64,000 nucleotides of DNA from Halobellus rarus (GTDB lineage Archaea; Halobacteriota; Halobacteria; Halobacteriales; Haloferacaceae). Every line of letters starts with the position of its first letter. Position 1 is the stretch's first letter. Below the pieces are notes generated by a model. It saw only the letters and a list, made by a program, of their open reading frames with translations, searched no databases and was not told the origin of the DNA. Shown one piece after another: positions 21,011-30,502 of the stretch. Made by a program: the position numbers and the translations under genes. Location: NCBI RefSeq assembly GCF_024494595.1, contig NZ_JANHDI010000001.1, forward strand, positions 372,001-436,000, in the 5' to 3' direction.

Positions 21011-21256
21011 ATGGTCACGGTCATCGACTTCGTCGTGCAGTTGCTCACGAGCGTCGTCAGCCTCGTCGAGATATTCCTCACCGACGTCCTCCTCGGCGTC
21101 GACCCGATCACCGCGCTCTCCTTCCTGATCGGGGCCGGCCTGACGACCGCCGCGGTCGTCTTTTTCGCGTATCTCGCGCTGGGCGCGCTGGTGAATCAGC
21201 TGACCGGTCTGGGGTCGAGTGCGCGCGAGTCGGCCCCCGAGCGCGCCGCGCGGTAA
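21011..21256 (+). CDS. Small membrane protein, 81 aa
   Basis: Not recognised. Two hydrophobic helices (about residues 5-27 and 34-62) with a short acidic loop and a charged C-terminus. It stands alone and converges with cofE. The ATG is preceded at about 25-30 nt by ATATACGATG, a likely promoter. Confidence 0.65.
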   Translation: MVTVIDFVVQLLTSVVSLVEIFLTDVLLGVDPITALSFLIGAGLTTAAVVFFAYLALGALVNQLTGLGSSARESAPERAAR

Positions 21257-21290
21257 CCGCGGTTCGCCTCGCGTCACCCCTTGGCTCCTC

Positions 21291-22043
21291 TCATTCGCTG
21301 GACCACGCGCGGATCGCCCGCCGGACCACGTCGGTCTCGACCTCGCGGAAGTGCGCGTCGTGCTCGCCGTGGTCTCCCCACTCGAAGTCGCGGACGACCA
21401 CCACGGGCGTTCCGCCGTCGCCCTCGCCGGCGAGGAGGTTCGCCGCCGCGGCGAGTTCGTCGACGACGTTCTCGACGGCGACTGAGAGTTCGCGGCCGCC
21501 GCGGTCGGTCTCGCCGCGCCAGTCGCGGCCGGGGGCGAGGCCGGCCCAGCCGATCCCCACGCCGCGCTGCCCCTCCCGGAACGGCCGCCCGCAGGTGTCG
21601 GTGACGATCACCCGATCGGCGGGGAGTCCCTCGCGGATCCGTGCGGCGCTCTCGGACGGTCGTTCCGGCAGCAACAGCAGATCGCCGTCCGACAGGTTCG
21701 AACGATCGATCCCGGCGTTGACGCCGATGTGTCCGAAGCGCGTCTCCGTCAGGAGGAACGGGGTTTCTAAGAGCACCTCGACGCTCTCCTCGAGGACGGC
21801 CTGTGCGAACCGGGGATCCGTCTTCTCGCCGGTGCGTTCTTCGAGATTCGCGGCGATCTCTCGCGCCCGCGGGCCGGCCGGAAACTCAGCGAGGTCGGCG
21901 CTCCGACCCTCGGACTTCGAGACCACCGTCGAGGCGACGCAGACGACGTCGTCAGGGCCGAGGTCGGCGCGCTCGCGGATCAGCGCCGCGAGGTCGTGCC
22001 CCGGGCGCACCTCGGGGAGGTCGGGGACGGCGAACAGTTCCAT
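21291..22043 (-). CDS. cofE: Coenzyme F420:L-glutamate ligase
   Basis: Adds glutamates to F420-0 using GTP, completing the deazaflavin cofactor F420. The 250-residue protein begins MELFAVPDLPEVRPGHDLA. It has the DVVCVASTVVSKSEGR segment, the metal/GTP region HIGVNAGIDRSN, and VTDTCGRPFREGQRGVGIG characteristic of CofE. Length matches the archaeal family. It is divergent from the metal-dependent hydrolase gene. Confidence 0.94.
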   Translation of the reverse strand: MELFAVPDLPEVRPGHDLAALIRERADLGPDDVVCVASTVVSKSEGRSADLAEFPAGPRAREIAANLEERTGEKTDPRFAQAVLEESVEVLLETPFLLTETRFGHIGVNAGIDRSNLSDGDLLLLPERPSESAARIREGLPADRVIVTDTCGRPFREGQRGVGIGWAGLAPGRDWRGETDRGGRELSVAVENVVDELAAAANLLAGEGDGGTPVVVVRDFEWGDHGEHDAHFREVETDVVRRAIRAWSSE

Positions 22044-22256
22044 ACGGCGAAGAGCGCGTCGGCCGACAAAAAGCGAACAGGTGCGGGCCAGCGTCGCCGG
22101 TATGTCACGCCGATTGCCGCGACGCTACCGTCTGCCCACAGTCGCGCGTTTGCCGACCGCTGGCAGTATCGATCCGCTGCACGCGGACCGCCGATTGGAT
22201 GGCCGGTCCGTCCGTGCGAAACTGTTTACCTCCTCTCGATCCGAGATGCGCCAGAT

Positions 22257-22763
22257 ATGTTCCCGTTAGAGCACTTCGTCGTCGCCGCTCTCCCCGTGCT
22301 GGCGTACGTGTTGCTACGGGACAGACGACTACCCACGCCCCGCGTCGTGGCACTGGTCTTCGTCGGCAGCCAGTTTCCGGACCTGATCGACAAGCCGCTG
22401 GCCCATCAGTTCGGTCTCATCCCCTCCGGACGGGTGTTTATGCACTCGCTGCCCGTCGCGATCCCGTTTCTCCTGGTCGTCGCTCTCTACGGGTGGAAAA
22501 CCGACCGAACCAGGCTGAGTTCGACGTTCGCGTTCGCACACCTGTCGCATCTACTTGCGGATAATTACAAACCAATGCTAGGCCCGAACCCGACGATCTC
22601 ACCCGATCTCCTGTGGCCGTTCAGCCAGCCGGTGACGCGCTCGGCGGTTCCCCACTGGGCGGGTGCGGGCGGCATCAACGTCCGCCTCTGGGCGCTCTTC
22701 TCGGTCGTCGTGCTCTCCATCCTGACGTACGTCGTGATCGCCGACGTCAGAGAACAGTTCTGA
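22257..22763 (+). CDS. Membrane metal-dependent hydrolase family protein
   Basis: A 168-residue protein of the DUF457/YdjM-like family. It has the N-terminal HFVVAALPVLAYVLL, an FPDLIDK motif, and His residues in FMHSLPVAIPF and HLSHLLAD, which are likely metal ligands in the membrane plane. About four hydrophobic segments. The ATG at 22257 begins the family; a longer in-frame extension upstream lacks similarity. The substrate is unknown. Confidence 0.78.
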   Translation: MFPLEHFVVAALPVLAYVLLRDRRLPTPRVVALVFVGSQFPDLIDKPLAHQFGLIPSGRVFMHSLPVAIPFLLVVALYGWKTDRTRLSSTFAFAHLSHLLADNYKPMLGPNPTISPDLLWPFSQPVTRSAVPHWAGAGGINVRLWALFSVVVLSILTYVVIADVREQF

Positions 22764-22855
22764 GCCCGCGATAGTTCCCCTCGAAACGGTGCCCCGATCG
22801 ATCTCTCCGACCACTCCGATTTGCTCTCCAGTGCGATGGAGCCGTGGAACGCCCG

Positions 22856-23371
22856 CTACTCGCCCTCGTCGCTGTGCAGCGTCACCGACACCGATGCGCC
22901 GTCGACCGTCGCGACGTACATCGTCGCCTCCGACCCGGGCGGTGCGCCCGTCGCGGTGCCGGGATTGAGCAGTCGAACCCCGTCGACGACCTCGTCGAGG
23001 GTCTCGTGGGTGTGTCCCGAGACCCCGAGCGCCTCCGGGCCCGCTTCCTCCCGAACCGTCCCGGCGACCCGAGATCGGTAGCCACGTCGAGGGCCCGCTC
23101 CGTGCGTGACGACGAACGTGGCGTCCTCCACGCGGAGCCTCTCGACGACCGGCAGGTCGAACGAGCCGGGGTCGATGTTGCCGACGACGGCCGTGAGCGA
23201 CTTCTCGCCGCCGGCCAGTTCGACGATCCGGTCGTACGCCTCCGCGCTGTCGAAGTCGCCGGCGTGGACGACGTGGTCTGCGGCGCGGATTCGGTCTTGG
23301 ACCCACGTCGGAATCGCGTCGGCGCGGGACGGCACGTGCGTGTCGCTGACGAGCGCGAGTTCGACGGCCAT
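22856..23371 (-). CDS. Metallophosphoesterase, MJ0936/YfcE type
   Basis: A 171-residue calcineurin-like phosphoesterase. The metal-binding motifs are SDTHV, HAGDFDS, VVGNID, THGAG and SGHTHE. The final beta strands carry LLNPGTATGAPPG as in the family. It probably hydrolyses phosphodiesters; the natural substrate is unknown. Its start is only 58 nt from the divergent NUDIX-eIF2B gene. Confidence 0.9.
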   Translation of the reverse strand: MAVELALVSDTHVPSRADAIPTWVQDRIRAADHVVHAGDFDSAEAYDRIVELAGGEKSLTAVVGNIDPGSFDLPVVERLRVEDATFVVTHGAGPRRGYRSRVAGTVREEAGPEALGVSGHTHETLDEVVDGVRLLNPGTATGAPPGSEATMYVATVDGASVSVTLHSDEGE

Positions 23372-23429
23372 ACCGGGTACAGGGAATCGACCGAAAAGAC
23401 GTTTCGGCCCGAGCGCCAACGGGGGGGAA

Positions 23430-24755
23430 ATGGCTCACGTGGTCACGTGCTTCGTCCGGGAGCGGGGGAAGGTGCTTCTCACCCGCCGGAGCGACGCAGT
23501 CGGCACGTATCGAGGTCGTTGGGCTGGCGTCTCGGGATACGTCGAAGCTGACCCCACCGAGGCCGAGGACGACGCCCGCCGCGAACTCCGCGAGGAGGTC
23601 GGCCTGACGGACGGCGACCTCGAACTCGTCCGGACGGGCGAGACAGTCGCCGTCGAAGACGAGGGGGGCTCCTTCGTCGTGCATCCGTTCCTCTTCGAGA
23701 GCGACACCCGCGAGGTGACGACGAACGAGGAACTCGCCGCGGTCGAGTGGGTCGATCCGACCGCGATGCTGGAGAGAGAGACGGTGCCGCGCCTCTGGGA
23801 AACGTGGCGGCGGGTCGCGCCGACCGTCGAGACAGTCCGGGAAGATCGAACCCACGGGTCCGCGTGGATCTCCGCCCGCGCGCTCGAAGCCCTCCGCGAC
23901 GCGGCCGCGGAGGCGGATGGGGCGGATTCGGACGGTGCACCCGCCCGAGTGGACGTCCTCGACACCGCGCGCGACCTCCGCGACGCTCGTCCGGAGATGG
24001 CAGCCGTCGCGAACCGCGTGAACCGCGTCGTCGCCGAGGGAGCCGGACAGGACGCCGGCCCCGACTGCCTCGTTCGACGAGCGATCGAGGCGATCGAGGC
24101 GGCGTTCGAGGCCGACGCCGAGGCCGCGAGGACAGCGGCGACGCGACTCCGAGAAGCGGAAGCGACGGCGGTCGCGACGCTCTCGCGTTCGGGGACGGTC
24201 CGACAGGCGATCGCGGGGCTGACCGCCGCCGACTCGGCCGTCTCCGAACTCCTCGTCGCCGAGTCGCGCCCCGAGTGCGAGGGCGTCGCCGTCGCGGAGT
24301 GGGCCGCCCGCGAGACGAACGCCGGCGTGACGCTGACGACCGAGGCCGCGCTCCCGACGGCACTTCTCGCCCCCGAGGTCGACGCAGTCCTCGTCGGTGC
24401 CGACTCGATCCTCCCGAACGGCGACGTGGTGAACAAGACCGGAACGCGCGTGCTCGCGCTCGTGGCCCGGGACCTCGGCGTTCCGGTGTACGCGGTCGCC
24501 TCGAAGGACAAGGTGCGGCCGGCGGGTGCGAGTGACGGTGAGAACGACGACGCGCAAGCGTCCGCTCCGGACGTCGAGTCGCCCCCAGAGCGGGTATACG
24601 ACGGCGACGCCGACGTCTCGGTCCACGCGCCCACCTTCGAGGTGACGCCCGCGGCGCTCGTCGATGGCGTCGCGACCGAGGCGGGCCTACTGGACGGCGA
24701 GGAGGTTCGATCGATCGCGGCTGAACACGCGGGGAACGCGACTTGGGAGGCGTGA
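23430..24755 (+). CDS. NUDIX-eIF2B-family fusion protein
   Basis: A 441-residue two-domain protein. Residues 1 to about 135 are a NUDIX domain with RRELREEVGL, but the first Glu of the usual G-x5-E part is not in place (GYVEADPT). Residues about 170-441 match the eIF2B-alpha/ribose-1,5-bisphosphate isomerase superfamily, with TLSRSGTV, ESRPECEG and GADSILPNGDVVNKTGT. A low-complexity acidic insert lies near the end. It may link nucleotide-sugar hydrolysis to ribose-1,5-bisphosphate metabolism (AMP pathway), or it could be a regulator. The exact reaction cannot be read from sequence. Confidence 0.88.
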   Translation: MAHVVTCFVRERGKVLLTRRSDAVGTYRGRWAGVSGYVEADPTEAEDDARRELREEVGLTDGDLELVRTGETVAVEDEGGSFVVHPFLFESDTREVTTNEELAAVEWVDPTAMLERETVPRLWETWRRVAPTVETVREDRTHGSAWISARALEALRDAAAEADGADSDGAPARVDVLDTARDLRDARPEMAAVANRVNRVVAEGAGQDAGPDCLVRRAIEAIEAAFEADAEAARTAATRLREAEATAVATLSRSGTVRQAIAGLTAADSAVSELLVAESRPECEGVAVAEWAARETNAGVTLTTEAALPTALLAPEVDAVLVGADSILPNGDVVNKTGTRVLALVARDLGVPVYAVASKDKVRPAGASDGENDDAQASAPDVESPPERVYDGDADVSVHAPTFEVTPAALVDGVATEAGLLDGEEVRSIAAEHAGNATWEA

Positions 24756-24934
24756 TTCGCGCGAGAGATATGGTCGGTGCCACCCGTGAAGGCCCGAAGC
24801 GAGGGATACTTCACTCGTGCGCACCGATTCGAACGCGGTGGCGATGACGAGGGTTACCCCCACTCAGCCCCTTGTGATGACACCTTCTCACCGAGCCACC
24901 GTTCATCGACCGACGACGCGGTGCGTCGCCCGGT

Positions 24935-25555
24935 TCAACTGACGAACTTCAACAGGTCGTCGCGCTTCTGCTCGTGAAACTGCGTCCGCAGCGCCTCGTT
25001 CAGCGCGCCGATGTCGCCGCGCTTCGCGCTGATCGGCGCGATGGTCTCGCGCCACTGCTTCCACGGCGGATGGAGGCCGAGGCGATCGCAGAGGGCGTCC
25101 AGCCGCTCGTCGCGGTCGTCGACCTTGTCCATCTTGTTGACGGCGACGATTGTCGGGACCTCCAGGTCCCACAGGAAGTGAAACAGTTCGACGTCGTGAG
25201 GGATCTCGTCGGGACCGGAGTGCCGATCGATGATGTCGATCACGCTCTTGCCGTCGACGACGAGGACGGCCGCGAGGATGTCGTCGGCGTTCGACTCGAT
25301 GTAGCGAACCAGGTCGGTCTTGATCTGCTCGCGGTGTTCCTCCTCGACGCCGGACATGAAGCCGAAGCCGGGGAGGTCGGTGAACATGAAGCTCTCCGAG
25401 GTCCAATCGAAGTGATTCGGCGACCGCGTCACCCCGGGCTTCTGGCCGGTCGTGAACTTCGAGTGGCCGGTCAGCTCCCGCATCAGCGTCGACTTCCCGA
25501 CGTTCGACCGGCCGAGGAGGACGACCTCCTCGCGGTCCGGGCGATCTTCGAACAT
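24935..25555 (-). CDS. engB: Ribosome-biogenesis-type GTPase EngB
   Basis: A 206-residue TrmE-Era-EngA-like GTPase, probably acting in ribosome assembly. Motifs are G1 [11 protein letters not shown]3 DLPGFGF, G4 NKMDKV and G5 ISAKRGD. EngB is common in archaea. It is the last of a minus-strand run with the NUDIX gene (72 nt upstream) and the DUF5809-like gene. 24756-24934 downstream holds no gene. Confidence 0.93.
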   Translation of the reverse strand: MFEDRPDREEVVLLGRSNVGKSTLMRELTGHSKFTTGQKPGVTRSPNHFDWTSESFMFTDLPGFGFMSGVEEEHREQIKTDLVRYIESNADDILAAVLVVDGKSVIDIIDRHSGPDEIPHDVELFHFLWDLEVPTIVAVNKMDKVDDRDERLDALCDRLGLHPPWKQWRETIAPISAKRGDIGALNEALRTQFHEQKRDDLLKFVS

Positions 25556-25627
25556 AGCGGATGGAGGCCGCGGTCGCGGTTAACGGTGACGTTCACTCGG
25601 ACGTCCGTACGGCTCCGCTCGACGACG

Positions 25628-26191
25628 CTACAACAGTCCCTCTTCGCGCGCCAACAGCACGCCTTCGAGCGTCGCGTCGTTCATCGACGACGAGCGCGCG
25701 ACGTCGAGCGCTTCCGAGACCGGGACCGAGTGCACCGAGAGGAACTCGTTCTCGTCGAGGTCGCGTTCGACGGGCTCGAGATCCGTCGCGAAGACGATCC
25801 CGCGGCGGTGTCTGAGCACGCCGGTCGAACACCAGAAGTCCTCCAGGAGCGCCGTACTTCCGGCCTCGAAACCGGTCTCTTCGCGGAGTTCCCGCGCCGC
25901 GGCCGTGGTGAACGACTCGCCCGCCTCGACGATTCCGGCCGGGAGCTCCAGTTGCGCCTCCCGGATCGTCGGTCGGTACTGCTCGACGAACACCAGCGAG
26001 TCGTCCTCGACGGCGACGACGACCACCGCGGTGGCGAGTTCGGCCCAGTAGTAGCGCTTCGTCGACCCGTTCGGCTGCTCGACGAGGTCGTAGCCGCCGG
26101 TGTACCAGCCCGTCTCGTACTCCGTCTCGGACTCGCGGACGGGCCACTTCGGCTCGGGCAACGGTTCGTGTCTGCGTCCGTCGTCGGTCAT
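25628..26191 (-). CDS. NUDIX hydrolase, ADP-ribose pyrophosphatase type
   Basis: A 187-residue NUDIX protein with an intact box GIVEAGESFTTAAARELREETGF (G-x5-E-x7-REUxEExGU). A preceding EQYRPTIREAQLELPAG segment is typical of ADP-ribose/nucleoside-diphosphate-sugar pyrophosphatases. It probably hydrolyses ADP-ribose to AMP and ribose 5-phosphate. Co-directional with engB and the upstream small gene. Confidence 0.88.
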   Translation of the reverse strand: MTDDGRRHEPLPEPKWPVRESETEYETGWYTGGYDLVEQPNGSTKRYYWAELATAVVVVAVEDDSLVFVEQYRPTIREAQLELPAGIVEAGESFTTAAARELREETGFEAGSTALLEDFWCSTGVLRHRRGIVFATDLEPVERDLDENEFLSVHSVPVSEALDVARSSSMNDATLEGVLLAREEGLL

Positions 26192-26227
26192 ACGCGTCCC
26201 TCCGGAGGGACGGGGCTTAAACCGTGG

Positions 26228-26752
26228 TTACTCTCCGGCTTCCGATCCAGCCGAATCCCCGTCCTCGCTCTTCGAGTTGTCGTTCTCGCGGTCCGACGTC
26301 CCGTCCTCGCTGTCCGTCTCGTCCCCGTCCACCTCCTCGAACCGCGGCCGGTAGACCCGGGCGAAGGCCTGCCGACGGAGCGTTCCGACGGCCGCCTCGC
26401 GTTCGTTCTGGTAGGTCGCGGCGACGACCGTCTCGGCGAACGGCGCTGCGTGCCAGACGACGCGGTCGACGTCCTCGCTGCCGAGTTCGATGACGTCGTA
26501 GTCGGGGTGGGAGTCCACCCACTCGTCGAACTCCTCGCGGGTCCCGACGGAGACGGCCAGACGATCCGCGAAGACGACGTTTCGCGCCCGCTCGACGACC
26601 TCGCTAGTCACGCGCTCGCGGTACTCCTCCCGGTCGAACTCCATCGCCTTCGCCGCCTCGCGGACGACCTGCTGTGCGGTCGGACCGGCGGCCTCGAAGG
26701 CCTCCGTCGCCGCCGCGACCGACTCCGGCGACAGCGTTCCCTCGGTTTCCAT
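26228..26752 (-). CDS. Haloarchaeal protein, DUF5809-like
   Basis: A 174-residue acidic protein without a known role. It begins METEGTLSPESVAAATEAFEAAGPTAQQVVREAAKAMEF-like and is alpha/beta in character. The tail after about residue 135 is disordered and rich in Asp, Ser and Glu. It resembles a haloarchaea-specific family that I recall as DUF5809; the name is tentative. It lies 36 nt before the NUDIX gene, so it is probably the same operon. Confidence 0.65.
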   Translation of the reverse strand: METEGTLSPESVAAATEAFEAAGPTAQQVVREAAKAMEFDREEYRERVTSEVVERARNVVFADRLAVSVGTREEFDEWVDSHPDYDVIELGSEDVDRVVWHAAPFAETVVAATYQNEREAAVGTLRRQAFARVYRPRFEEVDGDETDSEDGTSDRENDNSKSEDGDSAGSEAGE

Positions 26753-27013
26753 ACGCCCTCGTCGACGACTCGCACACAAACGCTTTCGGTCTCGCCTTTG
26801 CGCCTTCGACGCCCGGAGATCGACGGGTTCCCTCGGTCAGGATCCGTCGCGAGGGTTTATCTGCGATAACGGGACCACGCACCACGTGATCTGAAAGCGA
26901 TCCCGCGCCGCTCAGCGGTTGTTCGGCACGTCGGTGCGGGAACGGTTGGCCGAGCGCCAGCCACGGTGTGCCGACTGTTCGCCAGTATCCGTCGGAAAAC
27001 CCGTCCGCGGTCG
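26753..27013. other. Intergenic, no gene seen
   Basis: About 260 bp between two co-directional minus-strand genes. Nothing here codes convincingly. AAACGCTTTCGG, just upstream of the 26752 start on the minus strand, is a possible promoter element. Confidence 0.4.
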
Positions 27014-27493
27014 TCACTCGTTCGCGTCGCCGCCGTCGCTCGAACTCCCGTCGGCCTCGCCGCCGTCGTTCGCGCTTCCGTCGGTCTCGTCCCCGTCGGA
27101 GGCGAGCATCTCGGCGGTCATCGCCCGCGCCTCTTCGAGCACGGCCCTCGTCTCCTCGTCGAGTGCTCCCCCACCGGTCGCCGCCGCAGCCTCCGGATCG
27201 ATGCCGGCGGGCTGGCTTCCCTCGACTCCCGCCTGCCGGTGCCCGTGGTCGTGGCCGCCGTGACCGTGTGCGTGTGCGGTATCCTCGAACACCTGCTCGT
27301 AGTCCGCCTCGTCGGCGAACTCGGCGACCTTCGGGGCGAGTTCCTCCTCACCGTGGGACGACCAGTCGGGGACGTGCTCGTCGAGCCACGCCTCGTGTTC
27401 GTCGCCGTGGACCATCGCGGTGAACGCGATGTGGTTCGCGAGGTGCGTCGCGTCCTGCTGTGGAGTCTCACAGACGGGACAGGCGAAACCCAT
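27014..27493 (-). CDS. Zinc-finger protein, DUF5810-like
   Basis: A 159-residue protein. It starts MGFACPVCETPQ with a C2H2-like set (CPVC, then HLANHIAFTAMVHGDEHEAWL). A His/Gly-rich patch (AHAHGHGGHDHGHRQ, about residues 75-90) could bind metal. The C-terminus has an EEARAMTAEML helix and an acidic tail. The internal ATG at 27493 is chosen because the CxxC begins there; the frame is open back to 27562. It resembles a haloarchaeal family that I recall as DUF5810; the role is unknown. rimI ends 70 nt upstream. Confidence 0.7.
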   Translation of the reverse strand: MGFACPVCETPQQDATHLANHIAFTAMVHGDEHEAWLDEHVPDWSSHGEEELAPKVAEFADEADYEQVFEDTAHAHGHGGHDHGHRQAGVEGSQPAGIDPEAAAATGGGALDEETRAVLEEARAMTAEMLASDGDETDGSANDGGEADGSSSDGGDANE

Positions 27494-27563
27494 AGCCGCG
27501 GGTACGTCGCGGGCGTACAAGTGCGTGTGGTTCCCGGCTCGATCCGTCGACCGCGCGTCCATC

Positions 27564-28118
27564 TCACTCCGAGGCGCGCCACGCTTCGACGTCGACGACG
27601 AGTATCAGGGCGTCCTCGCCGTCGCCGTAGTACCTCGGCACGCGCCGCGTCGGCTCGAAGCCCTCCTCGCGGTACAGCGACCGCGCGGCGTCGTTGCCCT
27701 CGCGGACTTCGAGTTTCACCACCGCCGCCCCGGCGAGCGCGAGGCCGAAGAGCGCCTCGCGGAGGAGCCGACGACCGACTCCCTGTCCGCGAGCGTCCGG
27801 GCGGACGGCGAGGTCCTTGACGTGGCCGATGTCCCGGCCGTGGTTGGGCATCACGTCGCCGACGACGTAGCCCAGCAGGGTGTCGTCGCCGTCGACGCCC
27901 GGCCCGACGGCGACCAGGAACGCCGGCGCGTCGAGCACCGACTCGAACGCGGCGTACGGCCACGGGTCCGAGAAGGAGTTCCGCTCGATCCGGAGCACGT
28001 CGAGTAAGTCGGCGCGGTCGGCGGGTCGGACGGTGACGGCCGGGGTCGAACCGAGACGGGGTTCCGCGTCCCCAGAGGGGTCATCACTCACCTCCTCGTC
28101 GGCGGACGGTTCGCTCAC
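27564..28118 (-). CDS. rimI: Ribosomal protein alanine N-acetyltransferase
   Basis: A GNAT acetyltransferase (184 aa from the GTG at 28118; a TTG further upstream at 28145 is less likely). The core is VRPADRADLLDVLRIERNSFSDPWPY, with KDLAVRPDARGQGVGRRLL as the acetyl-CoA pyrophosphate loop and LEVREGNDAARSLYREEGF. RimI-like archaeal enzymes acetylate N-termini of many proteins. The acidic N-terminal extension of about 35 residues is haloarchaeal. Aconitase starts the next transcription unit upstream. Confidence 0.9.
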   Translation of the reverse strand: MSEPSADEEVSDDPSGDAEPRLGSTPAVTVRPADRADLLDVLRIERNSFSDPWPYAAFESVLDAPAFLVAVGPGVDGDDTLLGYVVGDVMPNHGRDIGHVKDLAVRPDARGQGVGRRLLREALFGLALAGAAVVKLEVREGNDAARSLYREEGFEPTRRVPRYYGDGEDALILVVDVEAWRASE

Positions 28119-28241
28119 GTCCCGGAGTAGGTGGCTGTGCGGCAAAAGTCCGCTGGCTTCCCGTCGCCGAGCGCGGCCGCTCGGAAGCGACGTCGAAAGA
28201 ATGGAGAATTCGTCGGGAGCGCCTGGTGCGGCGGAGTCCGC

Positions 28242-30221
28242 TCAGTCGTCGGCGGGCGTCGCGCCGCCGCGTCCCTCGTCGGCGTACTGCTCCTTCGTGA
28301 GGCGGAGCTTGCCGCCGGCTTCGAGGATGCCGCGCTCGCGCTCGGAGGCGTCGAGTTCGGCGGTGGCCTCCCAGTCGTCGTTCACGCGGATGGTGAACTC
28401 GGTCTCGCCGGAGGCGACTGCCTCGGCGACGTCGGTGACGATCTGGACGTCGTCGCCCTGGTCGATCCGCTCGTAGGTCTCCTCGTCGATCGCCAGCGGG
28501 ACGATTCCGAAGTTGAACAGGTTCGCCTTGTGGATGCGGGCGAACGACTGCGCGAGGACCGCCTCGATACCCAGGAACTGCGGGCACATCGCGGCGTGCT
28601 CGCGAGAGGAGCCCTGCCCGTAGTTCTCGCCGGCGACGAGGACGCCACCGGGGGAGTCGAGCGCGCGCTGTGCGAACGTGTCGTCGACGCGCGAGAGCGT
28701 GAACTCCGAGAGCTTCTCGATGTTCGAGCGGTACTTGAGGATGTCCGAGGTGGCCGGGATGATGTGGTCCGTCGTGATGTTGTCTCCCATCTTCAGGAGC
28801 ACTTCACCCTGGATGTCGGCCTCAAGCGGCTCGCCGATCGGCGCGGAGCCGATGTTCGGGCCCTTGACGAGTCCGTCGTCGACGGCTTCCTCGGGCTCGA
28901 TGATGTCGGTCTTCGAGCCGTCGTACTTCTCGGGGAGCTCGAATCCGGGAGCTTCGAGGTCGCCGAGTTCCTCGGCGAGATCTCGTGGGTCGACGAGTTC
29001 GCCTTTGATCGCCGCGGCGGCGGCGACCTCCGGCGAGGAGAGGAAGACGGAGTCGTCCTCGATGCCCGAGCGGCCCTCGAAGTTGCGGTTGAACGTCCGC
29101 ACGGAGACGGAGTCCGAAGAGGGGACGTGGCCGATGCCGATACAGGCACCGCAGGTCGCCTCCGAGAAGTTGACGCCGGCCGCCATCATCTCGGCGGTCC
29201 AGCCCTGACGGGCGAGGATCTCCGAGGCCTGCTTCGATCCGGGCGCGACGATCATCTCGGTCTTCATATCGATCTCGCGGCCCTTCAGCATCTTCGCGGC
29301 CGGGAGGATGTCCTCGTAGCCCCCGTTCGTACAGGAACCGACCATCACCTGCTCGACGGACTCGCCCGCGACTTCGCGGACGGGCACGACGTTGTCAGGC
29401 ATCGACGGCGTCGCGACGAGCGGCTCGATGTCGGAGAGGTCGATGACGATCTCGTCGGCGTACTCGGCGTCCTCGTCCGGCGAGAGTTCGACGTACTCGT
29501 CCTCGCGACCCTGTCGGGCGAGGTAGTCTTTCGTCTTCTCGTCGGTCGGGAAGATCGAGGAGGTCGCACCGAGCTCCGTCCCCATATTGGTGATCGTCGT
29601 CCGCTCCGGTACGGAGAGCGTCTCGACGCCGGGGCCGGTGTACTCGAAGACCTTGCCGACGCCGCCCTTCACGGAGAGGCGTCGGAGCATCTCGAGGATG
29701 ACGTCCTTCGCGGTGGACCACTCGGGGAGTTCGCCTTCCAGTCGAACGTTGACGACTTCCGGCATCTCGACGAAGTACGCGCCGCCGCCCATCGCGACGG
29801 AGATGTCGAGGCCGCCCGCGCCGATCGCGAGCTGGCCGAGGCCGCCGGGCGTCGGCGTGTGGGAGTCCGAGCCGAGCAGCGTCTTGCCGGGCGCGGCGAA
29901 GTTCTCCTTGTGGACGTTGTGGCAGATGCCGTTGCCCGGACGGGAGAAGTACGCGCCGTACGTACCGGCCGCAGACCGCAGGAAGCGGTGGTCGTCGGTG
30001 TTCTTGAAGTCGAACTGGTAGGTCTGGTGGTCGCAGTACTGCGCCGCCAGCTCCGTCTGGACTTCGTCGAGCTCCAGCGCCTCGAACTGCAGCCACACCA
30101 TCGTTCCGGTCGTGTCCTGTGCGAGAACCTGGTCGATCTCGATCCCGATCTCCTCTCCGGGTTCGAGGTCGCCCTCGACGAGGTGGTCGTCGAGGATTTG
30201 TTCCGTAAGCGTCTGTCCCAT
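28242..30221 (-). CDS. acn: Aconitate hydratase
   Basis: Isomerises citrate to isocitrate in the TCA cycle. The 659-residue protein begins MGQTLTEQILDDHLVEG. It has the three [4Fe-4S] cysteines in GSCTNGG and CGACIGIGHVP. The swivel domain carries GENYGQGSSREHAAM and the substrate-binding Arg/Ser residues. It has the compact aconitase/homoaconitase-type length. The ATG at 30221 is chosen; an upstream in-frame extension crosses the likely promoter. Single-gene unit. Confidence 0.95.
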   Translation of the reverse strand: MGQTLTEQILDDHLVEGDLEPGEEIGIEIDQVLAQDTTGTMVWLQFEALELDEVQTELAAQYCDHQTYQFDFKNTDDHRFLRSAAGTYGAYFSRPGNGICHNVHKENFAAPGKTLLGSDSHTPTPGGLGQLAIGAGGLDISVAMGGGAYFVEMPEVVNVRLEGELPEWSTAKDVILEMLRRLSVKGGVGKVFEYTGPGVETLSVPERTTITNMGTELGATSSIFPTDEKTKDYLARQGREDEYVELSPDEDAEYADEIVIDLSDIEPLVATPSMPDNVVPVREVAGESVEQVMVGSCTNGGYEDILPAAKMLKGREIDMKTEMIVAPGSKQASEILARQGWTAEMMAAGVNFSEATCGACIGIGHVPSSDSVSVRTFNRNFEGRSGIEDDSVFLSSPEVAAAAAIKGELVDPRDLAEELGDLEAPGFELPEKYDGSKTDIIEPEEAVDDGLVKGPNIGSAPIGEPLEADIQGEVLLKMGDNITTDHIIPATSDILKYRSNIEKLSEFTLSRVDDTFAQRALDSPGGVLVAGENYGQGSSREHAAMCPQFLGIEAVLAQSFARIHKANLFNFGIVPLAIDEETYERIDQGDDVQIVTDVAEAVASGETEFTIRVNDDWEATAELDASERERGILEAGGKLRLTKEQYADEGRGGATPADD

Positions 30222-30502
30222 AACACCCGAGAATCGACCGTCTACGATTATAAATCCCGCGTGTTTGAGGTCGGAGATATGTTCCTTATACACATAGTGG
30301 GTCCTAATTCGATACGAACAGACACCGTCGCCGTCGGTCGACTTTCCGCCCCTAGACACGGAAAGAGGGATCCTGGCGTGCAGGCTCGCCCTGCCTCGAT
30401 CTGCCGGGTGAATGCTGTCACCGTGAAATACTGTTCCGACTCCGACGGGAGCAATCGACGAGAGAGCGATACGGTTTTGCGCGCGGGATCCGCGCTTCCG
30501 CT

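Noticed and set aside
24756-24934. Possible tRNA (GATTCGAAC motif near 24827)
   Set aside because: No cloverleaf could be drawn around it; no acceptor stem or anticodon arm pairs.
27494-27562. Longer start for the DUF5810-like zinc-finger gene
   Set aside because: The in-frame ATG at 27562 adds 23 residues (beginning MDARSTDRAGNH) that are unlike the family start MGFACPVC. It remains possible.
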